This document shows positions 30,035 to 39,179 of a stretch of 64,000 nucleotides of DNA, piece after piece (the stretch's first letter is position 1; every line of letters starts with the position of its first letter). The notes beneath the pieces were generated by a model. It saw only the letters and a program-made list of their open reading frames with translations, searched no databases and had not been told where the DNA came from. The translations under genes and the position numbers were made by a program. The stretch covers positions 2,728,001 through 2,792,000 of the forward strand of contig NZ_CP141822.1 of the NCBI RefSeq assembly GCF_035621455.1. Reading direction: 5' to 3'. Origin of the DNA: Vibrio natriegens NBRC 15636 = ATCC 14048 = DSM 759. GTDB taxonomy: Bacteria > Pseudomonadota > Gammaproteobacteria > Enterobacterales > Vibrionaceae.

Positions 30035-30265
30035 TTATTTGTCTGCTTTTGAGCGTCCTAATTCTTGTTCAATTCTATCGTAGGTTTCTTTATTACTTAG
30101 CGTCTCAGAAACATGCTCAGCGGTTTGCTTGGTTTGTTCCCATTTCGCTTCGTATGTCTTTGGTTCAAAACTGATAAATCTTGGTAATACCACATAACCG
30201 ATTACACCTAAGATAATGAGCACAACCACAAATTCGATTGCACTAAGACCCGATGATTTACGCAT
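30035..30265 (-). CDS. Small type IV prepilin-like protein, 76 residues
   Basis: I do not recognise this gene as a standard msh component. The N-terminus has a class III/type IVa-like prepilin signal: MRKSSG|LSAIEFVVVLIILG with glycine at -1 and glutamate at +5, followed by a hydrophobic helix to about residue 28. The remaining 48 residues are charged and helical (YEAKWEQTKQTAEHVSETL), with no pilin beta-sheet domain and no cysteine pair. I chose ATG 30265; an upstream TTG adds eight residues without benefit. It lies between mshA and mshC, behind the mshA terminator hairpin. It may be a truncated minor pilin, a decayed pilin copy, or a small assembly accessory. Confidence 0.7.
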   Translation of the reverse strand: MRKSSGLSAIEFVVVLIILGVIGYVVLPRFISFEPKTYEAKWEQTKQTAEHVSETLSNKETYDRIEQELGRSKADK

Positions 30266-30300
30266 ATGAACTATTCCGAGATTAATCAAAATAAAGAGAT

Positions 30301-30323
30301 AAAGGCCAGACTAGCTGGCCTTT
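30301..30323 (-). terminator. Terminator or attenuator after mshA
   Basis: 9-bp perfect stem AAAGGCCAG / CTGGCCTTT around loop CTAGT on the minus strand, 10 bp after the mshA stop. The following sequence is moderately T-rich. It would let the major pilin be made in excess over the minor pilins downstream. Confidence 0.7.
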
Positions 30324-30333
30324 AAATTTATCT

Positions 30334-30816
30334 TTATGGTGTAGCAGTACACGTTGTTGCATTTTCACTAACAACGGCTGTAGCTGGAGTGGTAGCAGTC
30401 GCTTCCGTATACACAACACAACTACCAGTGTAGTTTGCAATTCCATAGGTAATAGTGCCACTAGTACCAATTACCCCACCGGTACTTAAAACAACAAAGT
30501 CTCCAGATTGATCAAATGCTGCGCCAATACCATTTGTATCGTCAGCAGTTGGGTATCCATACGAGTGTTGCACACCTTCAATTTCATTTATTGACGTACC
30601 TGTTACAAACTGAACGTCTTCAATTCCATCGATTGCTGCTTTACCATAAGAAATCCCCATAGCTCCTACAATTGCTCCGCGCAATCCATCAATAGTCGCA
30701 TTACGCGCATCATCTTGCAGGTTTAAGAAACGTGGTGCCGCAGTTACCGCTAGAATACCTAGGATTACAATTACCACTACTAGTTCGATAAGGGTGAAAC
30801 CACCTTGTCTTTTCAT
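30334..30816 (-). CDS. mshA: MSHA major pilin MshA
   Basis: A 160-residue type IVa prepilin: leader MKRQGG, cleavage [21 protein letters not shown], then a conserved [14 protein letters not shown] helix. The C-terminal region holds a cysteine pair (Cys134 and Cys156) that would form the D-region disulfide loop. Inside the loop is a Thr/Ala/Pro-rich stretch ([13 protein letters not shown]). MshA forms the mannose-sensitive haemagglutinin pilus used for near-surface motility and biofilm attachment. Upstream is a 288-bp gap with a perfect -10 box; in V. cholerae mshB would lie here. Confidence 0.93.
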   Translation of the reverse strand: MKRQGGFTLIELVVVIVILGILAVTAAPRFLNLQDDARNATIDGLRGAIVGAMGISYGKAAIDGIEDVQFVTGTSINEIEGVQHSYGYPTADDTNGIGAAFDQSGDFVVLSTGGVIGTSGTITYGIANYTGSCVVYTEATATTPATAVVSENATTCTATP

Positions 30817-31055
30817 TGTTTACTCTCTCTATGTAAGCATGCAGTAAGACTGCAACAGATAAATTTGGTGACACCATTTGTAAAGGAGACAAAATGGCGT
30901 TGGGCTTTAAAGTTCACTAAGTCAGATAGCGAAATAGAAACGGAACTGCTCGCGAAAAATAGTGACAGTTGACCATCATTTGGTTGCAAACGCAACGCGT
31001 TTAATATGCATTCATTTGCTCAACATTACAACTATTTACCTATCTTAATCCGAGT

Positions 31056-31061
31056 ATTATA
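31056..31061 (-). promoter_or_regulatory. Perfect -10 box upstream of mshA
   Basis: On the minus strand the sequence TATAAT lies about 240 bp upstream of the mshA ATG, in AT-rich DNA just after mshF. No good -35 sits at 17 bp spacing; TTGACA occurs further upstream, at an unsuitable distance. It marks a likely promoter for the structural pilin operon. Confidence 0.45.
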
Positions 31062-31104
31062 TCTATTTTATCTGCTTGTTTATAGTACTAAAGTGTCAAA
31101 AAAA

Positions 31105-31560
31105 TTACTCCGACAATATTTCGACACTTATTAGGTCATTCGTGTTAGCGGTGACTATCACCTTGTAAGATTTTTTGTATATATAGCTGCATATATAAAG
31201 GCCATTTTTTATCGCCCCACCTATTTCGGACGGTTCAATAGTCATGATCTTACGCTGAGGGTAATGAACCGCTAACCAGTAATCACAATCTAAGTCGCCT
31301 TGTTTGCTAAAGGGAGAGACTAGCCCTCCTTCTGTCATTGTTAGGAGAAAACCGTCCATCTCCAATTGTTTTGGCTCACCTTGCAGTAGCCAGGCTTCTC
31401 TATAGCGCTGAACACTATCGAGCATCCAGACTTTCGCCAACCTTGCACCTGTCACTCGCGCTTCTTTTGCAACTGTTTGGAATTTAAACACTAATCCAAC
31501 AAAAATAATAGCGACCAGGCCGCAGAGTATCAGCGCGGCTCGGTTTTGATTTTCAACCAC
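31105..31560 (-). CDS. mshF: MSHA biogenesis protein MshF
   Basis: A 151-residue protein with one N-terminal membrane segment (about 8-27) and a cytoplasmic or periplasmic domain containing two cysteines. Placement between mshG and the pilin genes identifies it as MshF, whose function is not established. It starts 3 bp after the mshG stop. Confidence 0.85.
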   Translation of the reverse strand: MVENQNRAALILCGLVAIIFVGLVFKFQTVAKEARVTGARLAKVWMLDSVQRYREAWLLQGEPKQLEMDGFLLTMTEGGLVSPFSKQGDLDCDYWLAVHYPQRKIMTIEPSEIGGAIKNGLYICSYIYKKSYKVIVTANTNDLISVEILSE

Positions 31561-31563
31561 GCA

Positions 31564-32787
31564 TTAGCCGCCTTTGATGATGTCCAGCATCCCCCACATT
31601 GGCAGGAATATACCAAGTGCCAGCACCATAACCATGCCTGCCACGATAACCAAAAGTAACGGTTCTATCCGTGCCGTCAGTGTTTTGAGATCGTAATCCA
31701 CTTCTCTGTCGTAGTAATCGGACACTTCAAGTAACAACTCATCAATGCGGCCCGTTTCTTCCCCCACCGCGATCATCTGGATCACCAATGGGGTAAAAAT
31801 CTTACTGTTGATGGCCGTAACAGAGATTGTGCTACCCGCTTCAATGGCTGACTTCATCTCTAAAATACGGTTTTCTAAAAAGCGGTTACCTAATGCTTCA
31901 GCAGAAAGTGCCAATGACTGATTGAGCGGTACACCCGACTTCAACATAAGAGCGAAGGTGCGAGAAAAACGTGATAACTGGGCTCGATTGACAATATCTC
32001 CAACGATCGGCAAGCGCAGACGGAATCGGTCAAACGCCTCCCGACCATCTGCCGTCGCAACCCAAGATTTAAAGATAATAAATCCCGCGATCATCATAGC
32101 GATAAGCAGTACCCAATAATTCACAAAGAAGTTAGAGGTCCCAATCAAGATGCGAGTTGGCAATGGCAGATCAACGCCAAAACGCGTGAACATAGAAGCG
32201 AACTCAGGAATCACCAATATATTCAGCACAAACATTGCGATGGTAATGAATACGATAACAAACGTTGGATAGCGCATCGCCGCTTTAATTCGCTTACGGG
32301 TTTCCAGCTCCTGCTCATAATAATTGGCCAGTTGTAATAACGCCTGATCCAACCGACCCGTGTTCTCGCCCACGTTAATCATCGACACAAACAGAGGGCT
32401 GAACACTTTGCGGTGTTGCTGCATCGCAGATGACAAACTGCGGCCATTACTCAGCTCAGAAACCACATCTTCTAGCGCTTCTTTAAGCTGTTTGTTTTCG
32501 CAGTTTTGCAGTAATCCCCGCATTGAACGTAGTAACGGCACACCCGCTTTAATCAAACTGAACAGCTGGCGGGAGAACAGAATAATCACTTCTAATGGAA
32601 TAGCCGGAACCAGTAGCTGCGACAAGCTAAACTGGTTTTTCATTCCTTCTTTCTCTAAACGTACATTTAATGGGATCACCCCTTTATTCATCAACGCTTC
32701 AGCAGCAGATTCAGAGTTAACCGCTTCGATTCTGCCACGGGTTGATGAACCGTCTAGAGTACGACCTTGATAACGAAAAGTTGGCAT
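31564..32787 (-). CDS. mshG: MSHA inner-membrane platform protein MshG
   Basis: A 407-residue GspF/PilC-family protein, the platform on which the assembly ATPase turns. It has the two repeated cytoplasmic T2SSF domains (around 70-190 and 270-395) and three membrane segments, with family blocks LSNGRSLSSAM and MIAVGEETGRIDELL. It begins 8 bp after mshE. Confidence 0.95.
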   Translation of the reverse strand: MPTFRYQGRTLDGSSTRGRIEAVNSESAAEALMNKGVIPLNVRLEKEGMKNQFSLSQLLVPAIPLEVIILFSRQLFSLIKAGVPLLRSMRGLLQNCENKQLKEALEDVVSELSNGRSLSSAMQQHRKVFSPLFVSMINVGENTGRLDQALLQLANYYEQELETRKRIKAAMRYPTFVIVFITIAMFVLNILVIPEFASMFTRFGVDLPLPTRILIGTSNFFVNYWVLLIAMMIAGFIIFKSWVATADGREAFDRFRLRLPIVGDIVNRAQLSRFSRTFALMLKSGVPLNQSLALSAEALGNRFLENRILEMKSAIEAGSTISVTAINSKIFTPLVIQMIAVGEETGRIDELLLEVSDYYDREVDYDLKTLTARIEPLLLVIVAGMVMVLALGIFLPMWGMLDIIKGG

Positions 32788-32795
32788 TCACTTAC

Positions 32796-34520
32796 CTATA
32801 GTAAAATTGGGTCAGTTTTACCAGAAGCATCCCCTTCACCAAGGGCCATGACTTCATCCAAACTTACGGTGCCTTGCAGTGCGAGCTCCATCGCCGAAGC
32901 CAATAGTGGTTTGTATTTTTCGGATCTACGTGCCACCTGTGCAAAGCCAACCGCATCGTTAGCACGCAGTTTATCCATCATCTCGTTTTCTAATTCGAGC
33001 ATTTCAAATACACCGATTCGACCACGGTAACCCGTCAGGTTACAGTTTTGGCAACCGCTTCCTTTGTAGAAAGTCACGCCGACTTGATTAGGGAAACGTC
33101 CAGCTAACCATTGCTTACGTGATTCATCCAAACTCTCTTCTGTTTTACAGTCTGGGCAGACACGGCGGACAAGACGCTGGGCAACCACTGCTCGTACAGC
33201 ACTCGCCACCAAGTAACCTGGCGCGCCCATATCAATCATTCGCAGGGCACTGTCGATAGCATCGTTCGTGTGCAGTGTACTGAGTACCAAGTGGCCGGTC
33301 AGTGCAGCACGTAAACCTATCTCTACCGTTTCTTGATCACGCATCTCACCAACCAGAATGATATCCGGGTCCTGACGCAGAAACGTGCGCAGCACACGAG
33401 AGAACGTCAGATCGATACGGCTGTTGATCTGAACCTGAGTAATTCGCGGCAATCGATACTCAACCGGATCTTCTGCGGTGATGATTTTCTTTTCGGGCTC
33501 ATTTAACTCGCTCAGAGCGCCATACAATGTGGTCGTTTTACCGGAACCGGTCGGCCCGGTGACCAGAATCATCCCGTGCGGGCGAGACAATTGACGTCGC
33601 AAGCGAGCAAGTAATTCAGGAGGTAAACCTGATTCTTCCAACGGACGTAAACCCACAGACTGGTTAAGCAGACGCATAACCACTGACTCACCATATTGAG
33701 TCGGCATGGTCGACATACGAATATCAATCGATTGTCCGCGAACTTTGATATTAAAACGGCCATCTTGCGGCAAACGTTTTTCAGAAATATCCAGCTGAGC
33801 CATTAACTTCAAACGCAGAACCAGCGCAGAAGCAATCTTGACTTCATTTAACAGCGTTTCATGTAACACACCATCAATACGCTGACGAAGACGCAGTACT
33901 TTGTCATCAGGCTCAATATGAATATCTGACGCACCGACCTGAACCGCATCTTCAAACATGGAGTTAACCAGTTTTACTACCGTTACTTCTTCACTGTCAG
34001 TCTCGTCGATTCCGTAATCAAAGCTCTGTACATCCTGGTGCTCCGCCTGTAATTGCTCAGCAAATGAAGCAATCTCTTTAGTACGACGATAGTAACGATC
34101 AAAGCTGTCGATCAGTTGGCGTTCCGACGCAATGATAAATTCCAGACTGTATTCGCCAAGCAGATTCATTAGCGACTCTTGCGTGAACAGATCCGCAGGA
34201 TCACTCATCGCAACACGCAACGTGTGGCCATTTCGAGCAACCACCATCGCGCGCAGTCTACGAGCATGAACTTCAGGTAAGATTTGTACGGCTTCAGGAT
34301 CGACCGGAGCTCGGCCAAGATCAATCAACGGCAAGCCTAGCTGCTGCGATAAGAAATTGAGCATCTGTTTCTCGGTGATAAAACCAAGGTCAATCAGCGC
34401 ATCACCCAATTTCTGACCTGTACTGCGTTGTGCCGTTAGCGCTTGTTGAATCTGCTCTTCGGTGACAATGGCTTCATCAACCAGAAGGTCACCCAAGCGT
34501 TTTCTTAACTGAATTTTCAT
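32796..34520 (-). CDS. mshE: MSHA pilus extension ATPase MshE
   Basis: A 574-residue GspE/PilB-family ATPase that powers MSHA pilus extension. The N-terminal MshEN domain (about 7-62) carries two RLGxxL / KLGxxL repeats (RKRLGDLLVDEAIVT, QKLGDALIDLGFIT) that bind c-di-GMP in V. cholerae MshE, which couples pilus extension to the second messenger. Walker A is GPTGSGKT at 322-329. An Asp box, a His box (STLHTND) and a CxxC pair (CPDC, CQNC) for zinc are present. It overlaps mshN by 4 bp. Confidence 0.96.
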   Translation of the reverse strand: MKIQLRKRLGDLLVDEAIVTEEQIQQALTAQRSTGQKLGDALIDLGFITEKQMLNFLSQQLGLPLIDLGRAPVDPEAVQILPEVHARRLRAMVVARNGHTLRVAMSDPADLFTQESLMNLLGEYSLEFIIASERQLIDSFDRYYRRTKEIASFAEQLQAEHQDVQSFDYGIDETDSEEVTVVKLVNSMFEDAVQVGASDIHIEPDDKVLRLRQRIDGVLHETLLNEVKIASALVLRLKLMAQLDISEKRLPQDGRFNIKVRGQSIDIRMSTMPTQYGESVVMRLLNQSVGLRPLEESGLPPELLARLRRQLSRPHGMILVTGPTGSGKTTTLYGALSELNEPEKKIITAEDPVEYRLPRITQVQINSRIDLTFSRVLRTFLRQDPDIILVGEMRDQETVEIGLRAALTGHLVLSTLHTNDAIDSALRMIDMGAPGYLVASAVRAVVAQRLVRRVCPDCKTEESLDESRKQWLAGRFPNQVGVTFYKGSGCQNCNLTGYRGRIGVFEMLELENEMMDKLRANDAVGFAQVARRSEKYKPLLASAMELALQGTVSLDEVMALGEGDASGKTDPILL

Positions 34521-35629
34521 TGCGCATTCTCCAACTGCTTAAGAACCGTCAATCGATCGCGAATAAAGGCTTGTGACTGGTTCGATATCCCAACTTTCCC
34601 CAGCGCTTTATTGTATGAGTTGATAGCCGAAGAGAACTGCAGTGCTCGCTCCTGCTGTATACCTAACCCCATCCACCAACGAGCATTTTCTGGATCGCGC
34701 TGGGTGAGCAATTGATAGCTCTCCAATGCAATTTCATCCTGCTTCTGCTTTTGTGCCAACACGGCACGCATTGCCAAATAATCTCGATTTGGCATTGGCG
34801 GCATGTGAACCAACGGGCTAAGCGCCGCTTGAGGCTGTTTGGCTTTGACCAACAGCTTGGATAACGCCAGTCGCAGTGTTTGATTGTTGATGTCTAGGCT
34901 GATGCCTTCCTGCATAATTTCATAAGCTTTTCTCGTGTCACCTTTTCCAAAATAAAGCGCCGCGAGTTTTTGGCGTGTATCTACATTGGTTGGTTCATAG
35001 CGCAGGGCTTCTTGGTACGCAGAAAGCGCGGTTTGCATATCATTGGCATCCAAAGCTTTCTCTGCTCGACCTAACGCTTTGATCGCTAACTGATGATGCG
35101 TCAGCTCAACTTGTTCGATATTCATCGAACTTTCAATACCAAAGCCTGATGGAGCACTTTCACTTGGAACACTAGCAACTTGAGCAAGCAGGATTGGCGC
35201 TTGCGCAACCGCTCTCACTTCTTGTCTTGGAGTAAACGAGTCCACTTCAGGTGCAGGAGTCTTTGGTACTGGTTCACTTTTTGTTACTGGTGCTTCAATA
35301 ACTTGCTGTTGTTGAGCTGGCGTAGTGTAAACCTGACGACTTGTCTCTGGCGTCATTTTACTGGTCGGTGAATAAGCAGGTTCATCAAGCGTGGATTTAA
35401 CCTGCAAGCCTTCCCCTAATTGATATTGTGCGAATTCATCTGATGCAACCGGACCTCGAGATACAGCCCAGCCTCCGACCGCAAGGCTCAATGAAAACCC
35501 CGCCACCAGCCATAACCAAGGCTTGCTGCGAGAAACATGGGGTATCTCGGCCCTGGTTAATTCAGACGGTGATGTTTTTTCTGTAATTTCTGATAATGCT
35601 TTATTGATGGCACTCAAGGTTGACTCCAT
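34517..35629 (-). CDS. mshN: MSHA biogenesis protein MshN (TPR protein)
   Basis: A 370-residue protein with a short cytoplasmic N-terminus, one membrane helix (about 32-54), a proline-rich periplasmic linker, and several tetratricopeptide repeats in the C-terminal half (such as ALGRAEKALDANDMQTALSAYQEAL and YFGKGDTRKAYEIM). It probably links the inner-membrane complex to the outer-membrane secretin. It overlaps mshM by 16 bp and mshE by 4 bp. Confidence 0.9.
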   Translation of the reverse strand: MESTLSAINKALSEITEKTSPSELTRAEIPHVSRSKPWLWLVAGFSLSLAVGGWAVSRGPVASDEFAQYQLGEGLQVKSTLDEPAYSPTSKMTPETSRQVYTTPAQQQQVIEAPVTKSEPVPKTPAPEVDSFTPRQEVRAVAQAPILLAQVASVPSESAPSGFGIESSMNIEQVELTHHQLAIKALGRAEKALDANDMQTALSAYQEALRYEPTNVDTRQKLAALYFGKGDTRKAYEIMQEGISLDINNQTLRLALSKLLVKAKQPQAALSPLVHMPPMPNRDYLAMRAVLAQKQKQDEIALESYQLLTQRDPENARWWMGLGIQQERALQFSSAINSYNKALGKVGISNQSQAFIRDRLTVLKQLENAQ

Positions 35630-36459
35630 CCCCAGAATACGGGTGTTTTAAATTTGGGTTTACGGGCATCAAATGTGTCGTGTATTGCTAGATAAACGTG
35701 CTGATTTTTCAATAAAGTACAACCTTCGTTAAACGCCGCTAACAGGGCTTTATGGCAGATTTGATTAATCAGCCTTGGTATGCCCATTGCTGAACGCCAA
35801 ATCGCTTTTTTCTGCTCTACTGAAAAGATATGAGCTCCATTTCCTGCAATATCCAGACGATTATTGATGTATGCCACTCCCTCATCGAGTGAGAGTGGAC
35901 GTAACTCACAGCTGAACGTAATGCGCTGGCGAAACTGTCTCAGCTCATGAGTCGCTAAGCGTTCATCAAGCTCTGGCTGACCAAATAACACGATCTGGAT
36001 CAGCTTGTCATGTTCAGTTTCTAAGTTGCCAAGCAAGCGTAATGCTTCTAATGCCTGAGGAGAAAGTGCCTGCGCTTCATCCACAATCAGTACCGTTTTC
36101 TTGGCTGATGAATGAACGCGAATCAAATGTTCCTGAATGAGTGACACAATAAGTAAAGGATCGTTGTTCTCTATCCCTAATTCTCTGGCGACAGCGAACT
36201 GTAACTGCTCACCATTTAAGACTGGATTCGGCAGATAAACCAACTCTACTTGTGAATCCAACTGCTCAATCAGCTTACGGCACACCATGGTTTTTCCGGT
36301 GCCGACTTCTCCAGTTACCTTAATTACCCCTTCCCCCATTTGAACTGCGGCCAGAATGGTCTGAATCGCTTCATAATGAGGGACTAACCCCAAAAACATT
36401 TCTGTGTTTGGGGTTAGTGAAAAAGGCTGAACTCGAAATCCAAAATGCGACAAGTACAT
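35614..36459 (-). CDS. mshM: MSHA biogenesis ATPase MshM (ExeA-like)
   Basis: A 281-residue AAA ATPase related to ExeA/GspA, which helps secretin assembly in type II secretion. Walker A is GEVGTGKT near residue 50 and Walker B is VLIVDEAQ. There is no peptidoglycan-binding tail. I chose ATG 36459; an in-frame TTG two codons upstream is weaker. It lies 44 bp downstream of mshL. Confidence 0.92.
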   Translation of the reverse strand: MYLSHFGFRVQPFSLTPNTEMFLGLVPHYEAIQTILAAVQMGEGVIKVTGEVGTGKTMVCRKLIEQLDSQVELVYLPNPVLNGEQLQFAVARELGIENNDPLLIVSLIQEHLIRVHSSAKKTVLIVDEAQALSPQALEALRLLGNLETEHDKLIQIVLFGQPELDERLATHELRQFRQRITFSCELRPLSLDEGVAYINNRLDIAGNGAHIFSVEQKKAIWRSAMGIPRLINQICHKALLAAFNEGCTLLKNQHVYLAIHDTFDARKPKFKTPVFWGWSQP

Positions 36460-36503
36460 ATTCAAATCACAAACATTTTGAACAACTTAACGTCTCAAAG
36501 CCG

Positions 36504-38183
36504 TTATTCCGCATCAGGGAACCACTCTTGCAGCAGATCACGCGAGCGTTCCAGCTCTTTTTGCCAAGAGTTCACACCAACTACCGTCGGTTTAAGCAAA
36601 ATCACTAACTCGGTTTTTTGTGTCACGTTGTTCACATTACGGAACAGGTGCCCAAGAGCTGGAACATCGCCCAGGAAAGGAACTTTAGATACTTGTTCTA
36701 AGTTCTGCTGCTTCATCAGACCGCCAATCACGACAACATCACCATCTTTGGCACGAATAACAGAGTCAGACTCACGAATCGAACTTTTTGCCAGTGGCAA
36801 CTGCACATCTTCGAAATCTCCGCCAAGGTTCAGAACTTTAGTTTCTTCTTCAACCTCAATCACCGCAGGGTGAACATGGAGGAACACATTGCCTTTATCG
36901 TCGATCTGAGGCGTCACATCGAGTGATATACCAGAGAAGAAAGGCGTTAGCTCCACCTCTGGTACGGCATTTGAGTTATCACCGTTACCCACGTTACTTG
37001 AAAGCTCGGTAACAAAATATTGGTCTGTGCCTACTTTTATGACCGACTTTTGGTTGTTCGCTGCGGTTATGCGTGGACTTGATAGCACATTGAGGTCACC
37101 CTGGGTCGACATGAAGCTCAAGACGGCATCGAAGTTACCATCAGAAATGGTGACGTTCGTCTGGCCACCCAGCAAGTTACCGATCGTATCTAAGCCTGGT
37201 AACGTTGGTATTGTAACTCCAGTACCTGGTAACGTTGTTCCACCAGCGTAAGGACGACCCAAAGAGACACCACCAGAGCCAATCGACGCAGATAAGTTAG
37301 ACCAGTTAATGCCTTGCTGATATCCGTCACTCAACGTCACTTCCAAAATTTTGGCTTCGAGAATGACCTGGCGCTGCATACGTTCTTGAGAAACCCCCAA
37401 GAACTCACGTACCTGACGAATGTCATCAGGAAACGCTCGAACCGTAATGACGCTAGCCTGTGGCGTAACGACAACGCTTTGCCCTTTGCCCGAGCCAATC
37501 AGGTTTGCGACCGCTTGTTGCAACATTGGCCAGAAATCACTTTCAGTGACCGTTTCAATGCGCGTGCCACCGGTTGGAGACGTTGAGCTATCACTACTGT
37601 TTTCAGAGTCTGACGAACTTGACGAGCTTGAACTGTCTGAGCTACCTCCGGAGTTGGACGTCCCCGCAGAAGTAACAGAGCCCGTACTGATGCTCGTTAG
37701 TGAGCGGCCAGTGCGTTTAAACTGCAAATAATCGACAGGAATCGTTACCGTGCGCATGCCCGCTGGATAAACTTGGATCACTTTGCCTGATTTAATCACA
37801 TCATAGCCGTACATGTTCTGCACAACACTCAGTACTTCATCTAAGGTTACATCAGTCAAATTAACGGTAATATTGCCCGCAACGGCCGGATGAATCGCGG
37901 CACTGTATTCAGTTCCTTTGACGAGTGAAGCAAAAAAGCTTCTCGCTTCAACGGCGTTCGCCTGAATACGAAAACGCTTGGATGTCGCTTGCTCCGAAGA
38001 CGAACTGGTATCTAAGTTCGGCATTAGGTCGGCTTCAACAGAAGAAGGCAGCTCTTCTAAAGCTCGACTGTTGGCTTGATTGATCGACTCATTGAGAGCT
38101 TGTTTCACTTCAACAGGATCTCGATGCCCCATGGAACATCCCATTAAAGAAGCAGTAATAATTCCTACAACTAATTTGCGCAT
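36504..38183 (-). CDS. mshL: MSHA outer-membrane secretin MshL
   Basis: A 559-residue secretin with a lipoprotein signal (lipobox LMGC). The N-terminal part has a secretin/TonB short domain (ALEELPSSVEADLMP and the STN-like IQANAVEARSFFASLV), followed by the N1-like domain, and the C-terminal half carries the secretin signature (VPFLGDVPALGHLFRN). Between them is an unusually serine-rich stretch (SSDSSSSSSSSDSENSSDSS, about residues 178-203), probably a flexible linker. It forms the outer-membrane pore for the pilus. Confidence 0.94.
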   Translation of the reverse strand: MRKLVVGIITASLMGCSMGHRDPVEVKQALNESINQANSRALEELPSSVEADLMPNLDTSSSSEQATSKRFRIQANAVEARSFFASLVKGTEYSAAIHPAVAGNITVNLTDVTLDEVLSVVQNMYGYDVIKSGKVIQVYPAGMRTVTIPVDYLQFKRTGRSLTSISTGSVTSAGTSNSGGSSDSSSSSSSSDSENSSDSSTSPTGGTRIETVTESDFWPMLQQAVANLIGSGKGQSVVVTPQASVITVRAFPDDIRQVREFLGVSQERMQRQVILEAKILEVTLSDGYQQGINWSNLSASIGSGGVSLGRPYAGGTTLPGTGVTIPTLPGLDTIGNLLGGQTNVTISDGNFDAVLSFMSTQGDLNVLSSPRITAANNQKSVIKVGTDQYFVTELSSNVGNGDNSNAVPEVELTPFFSGISLDVTPQIDDKGNVFLHVHPAVIEVEEETKVLNLGGDFEDVQLPLAKSSIRESDSVIRAKDGDVVVIGGLMKQQNLEQVSKVPFLGDVPALGHLFRNVNNVTQKTELVILLKPTVVGVNSWQKELERSRDLLQEWFPDAE

Positions 38184-38203
38184 ATCTGATCAGGCTCTGA
38201 CTC

Positions 38204-38536
38204 TTATTTTTTTACGTTTAAACCAAAAAGCTCCAGCTTCCACTGACGGTTACTCTGCTTTAAAGTTACAAATTCACTGGTGATACTCACCACGCGATAA
38301 CCTTTGAACAGTTCACCCTGCTCTACAATTTGGTTATCCATAATGGCGCTACATTGGCTGCCAACTTTACAAACAATGCTGTTTAGTGTCGGTAGCCTCG
38401 ACCGTTTTTTTGTTGGTTTGGCGTTAGATTCGGCAGCCGGCTTCTGCCAGCCAAGTGGTGCGGTAGGGTCTTGGTCTGCCCATACTCCTCCCGCAATGAC
38501 CGTTAAGGCTATTGAGATAATGAATTTCTTAACCAC
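38204..38536 (-). CDS. mshK: MSHA biogenesis protein MshK
   Basis: A 110-residue secreted protein with signal peptide MVKKFIISIALTVIAGGVWA and the PilP/GspC-like segment DPTAPLGWQKP. It includes two cysteines (CKVGSQC). MshK is a presumed pilotin or bridging factor for the secretin. The start is GTG and overlaps the mshJ end by 8 bp. Confidence 0.9.
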   Translation of the reverse strand: MVKKFIISIALTVIAGGVWADQDPTAPLGWQKPAAESNAKPTKKRSRLPTLNSIVCKVGSQCSAIMDNQIVEQGELFKGYRVVSITSEFVTLKQSNRQWKLELFGLNVKK

Positions 38537-39179
38537 CGATAAACGCCTCTCTAGAGCCTAATGTGTACACTTCCAACACTAATGTTGCTTTAGGATATTC
38601 ATCCACTTTGTAATAAAAACTGCGCCAGTAATAGCTTGCAGGTAGCTTTTCCAACTTACCCAAGTAATTCGCAATAGAGAAGTAATCTCCCGTCACTTCC
38701 ATACGCACAGGGTGTACGTAGTACCCTGAATATTGAGATACTTCTTTGTCGTCAGAGATCGGCTCTGAAGGCAACGTTTGCAAAGAGACTAAATGAATCC
38801 CCGTTTGTTGCTCTAACACTTGCTCAAGTAACCCCGCCATCTGCGAAGGGGTAATAAGGTGCTCAATGATCTCTGAAAGCTGCTGCGAAAGGCGCTGGCT
38901 TTCAGCAAGCAGACCTGAAACCTGCAAATCAATTTCCGAATTTGGATCTTTCTTTAGCTGCGCTTGTATACGCAAAATATCAATCTCAGTTTTTTGGTTG
39001 GCCTGCTTTAAGTTACTCAGCTGTTTTTCATTGTTATTTATTTGGTTAAGTTTAGGTTCGAGCACGAGCGTGAACAGCAGCATCACCACTGTCACCAAAC
39101 CACACAAGGCGATCAGTATTTTTTCTCGTGCACTCATTTCACCAAAACGTTCTTCCAGAGAAAGCCAGAACTCGTTCAT
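38529..39179 (-). CDS. mshJ: MSHA biogenesis protein MshJ
   Basis: A 216-residue PilO/GspM-like protein: one membrane helix (about 20-40), a coiled coil (about 45-85, NNEKQLSNLKQANQKTEID) and a ferredoxin-like periplasmic domain. It belongs to the alignment subcomplex with MshI. It overlaps mshI by 4 bp and mshK by 8 bp. Confidence 0.92.
   Translation of the reverse strand: MNEFWLSLEERFGEMSAREKILIALCGLVTVVMLLFTLVLEPKLNQINNNEKQLSNLKQANQKTEIDILRIQAQLKKDPNSEIDLQVSGLLAESQRLSQQLSEIIEHLITPSQMAGLLEQVLEQQTGIHLVSLQTLPSEPISDDKEVSQYSGYYVHPVRMEVTGDYFSIANYLGKLEKLPASYYWRSFYYKVDEYPKATLVLEVYTLGSREAFIGG

Noticed and set aside
37575..37652. CRISPR-like or tandem DNA repeat
   Set aside because: The repetition is a serine codon run inside mshL with no regular unit or spacers.
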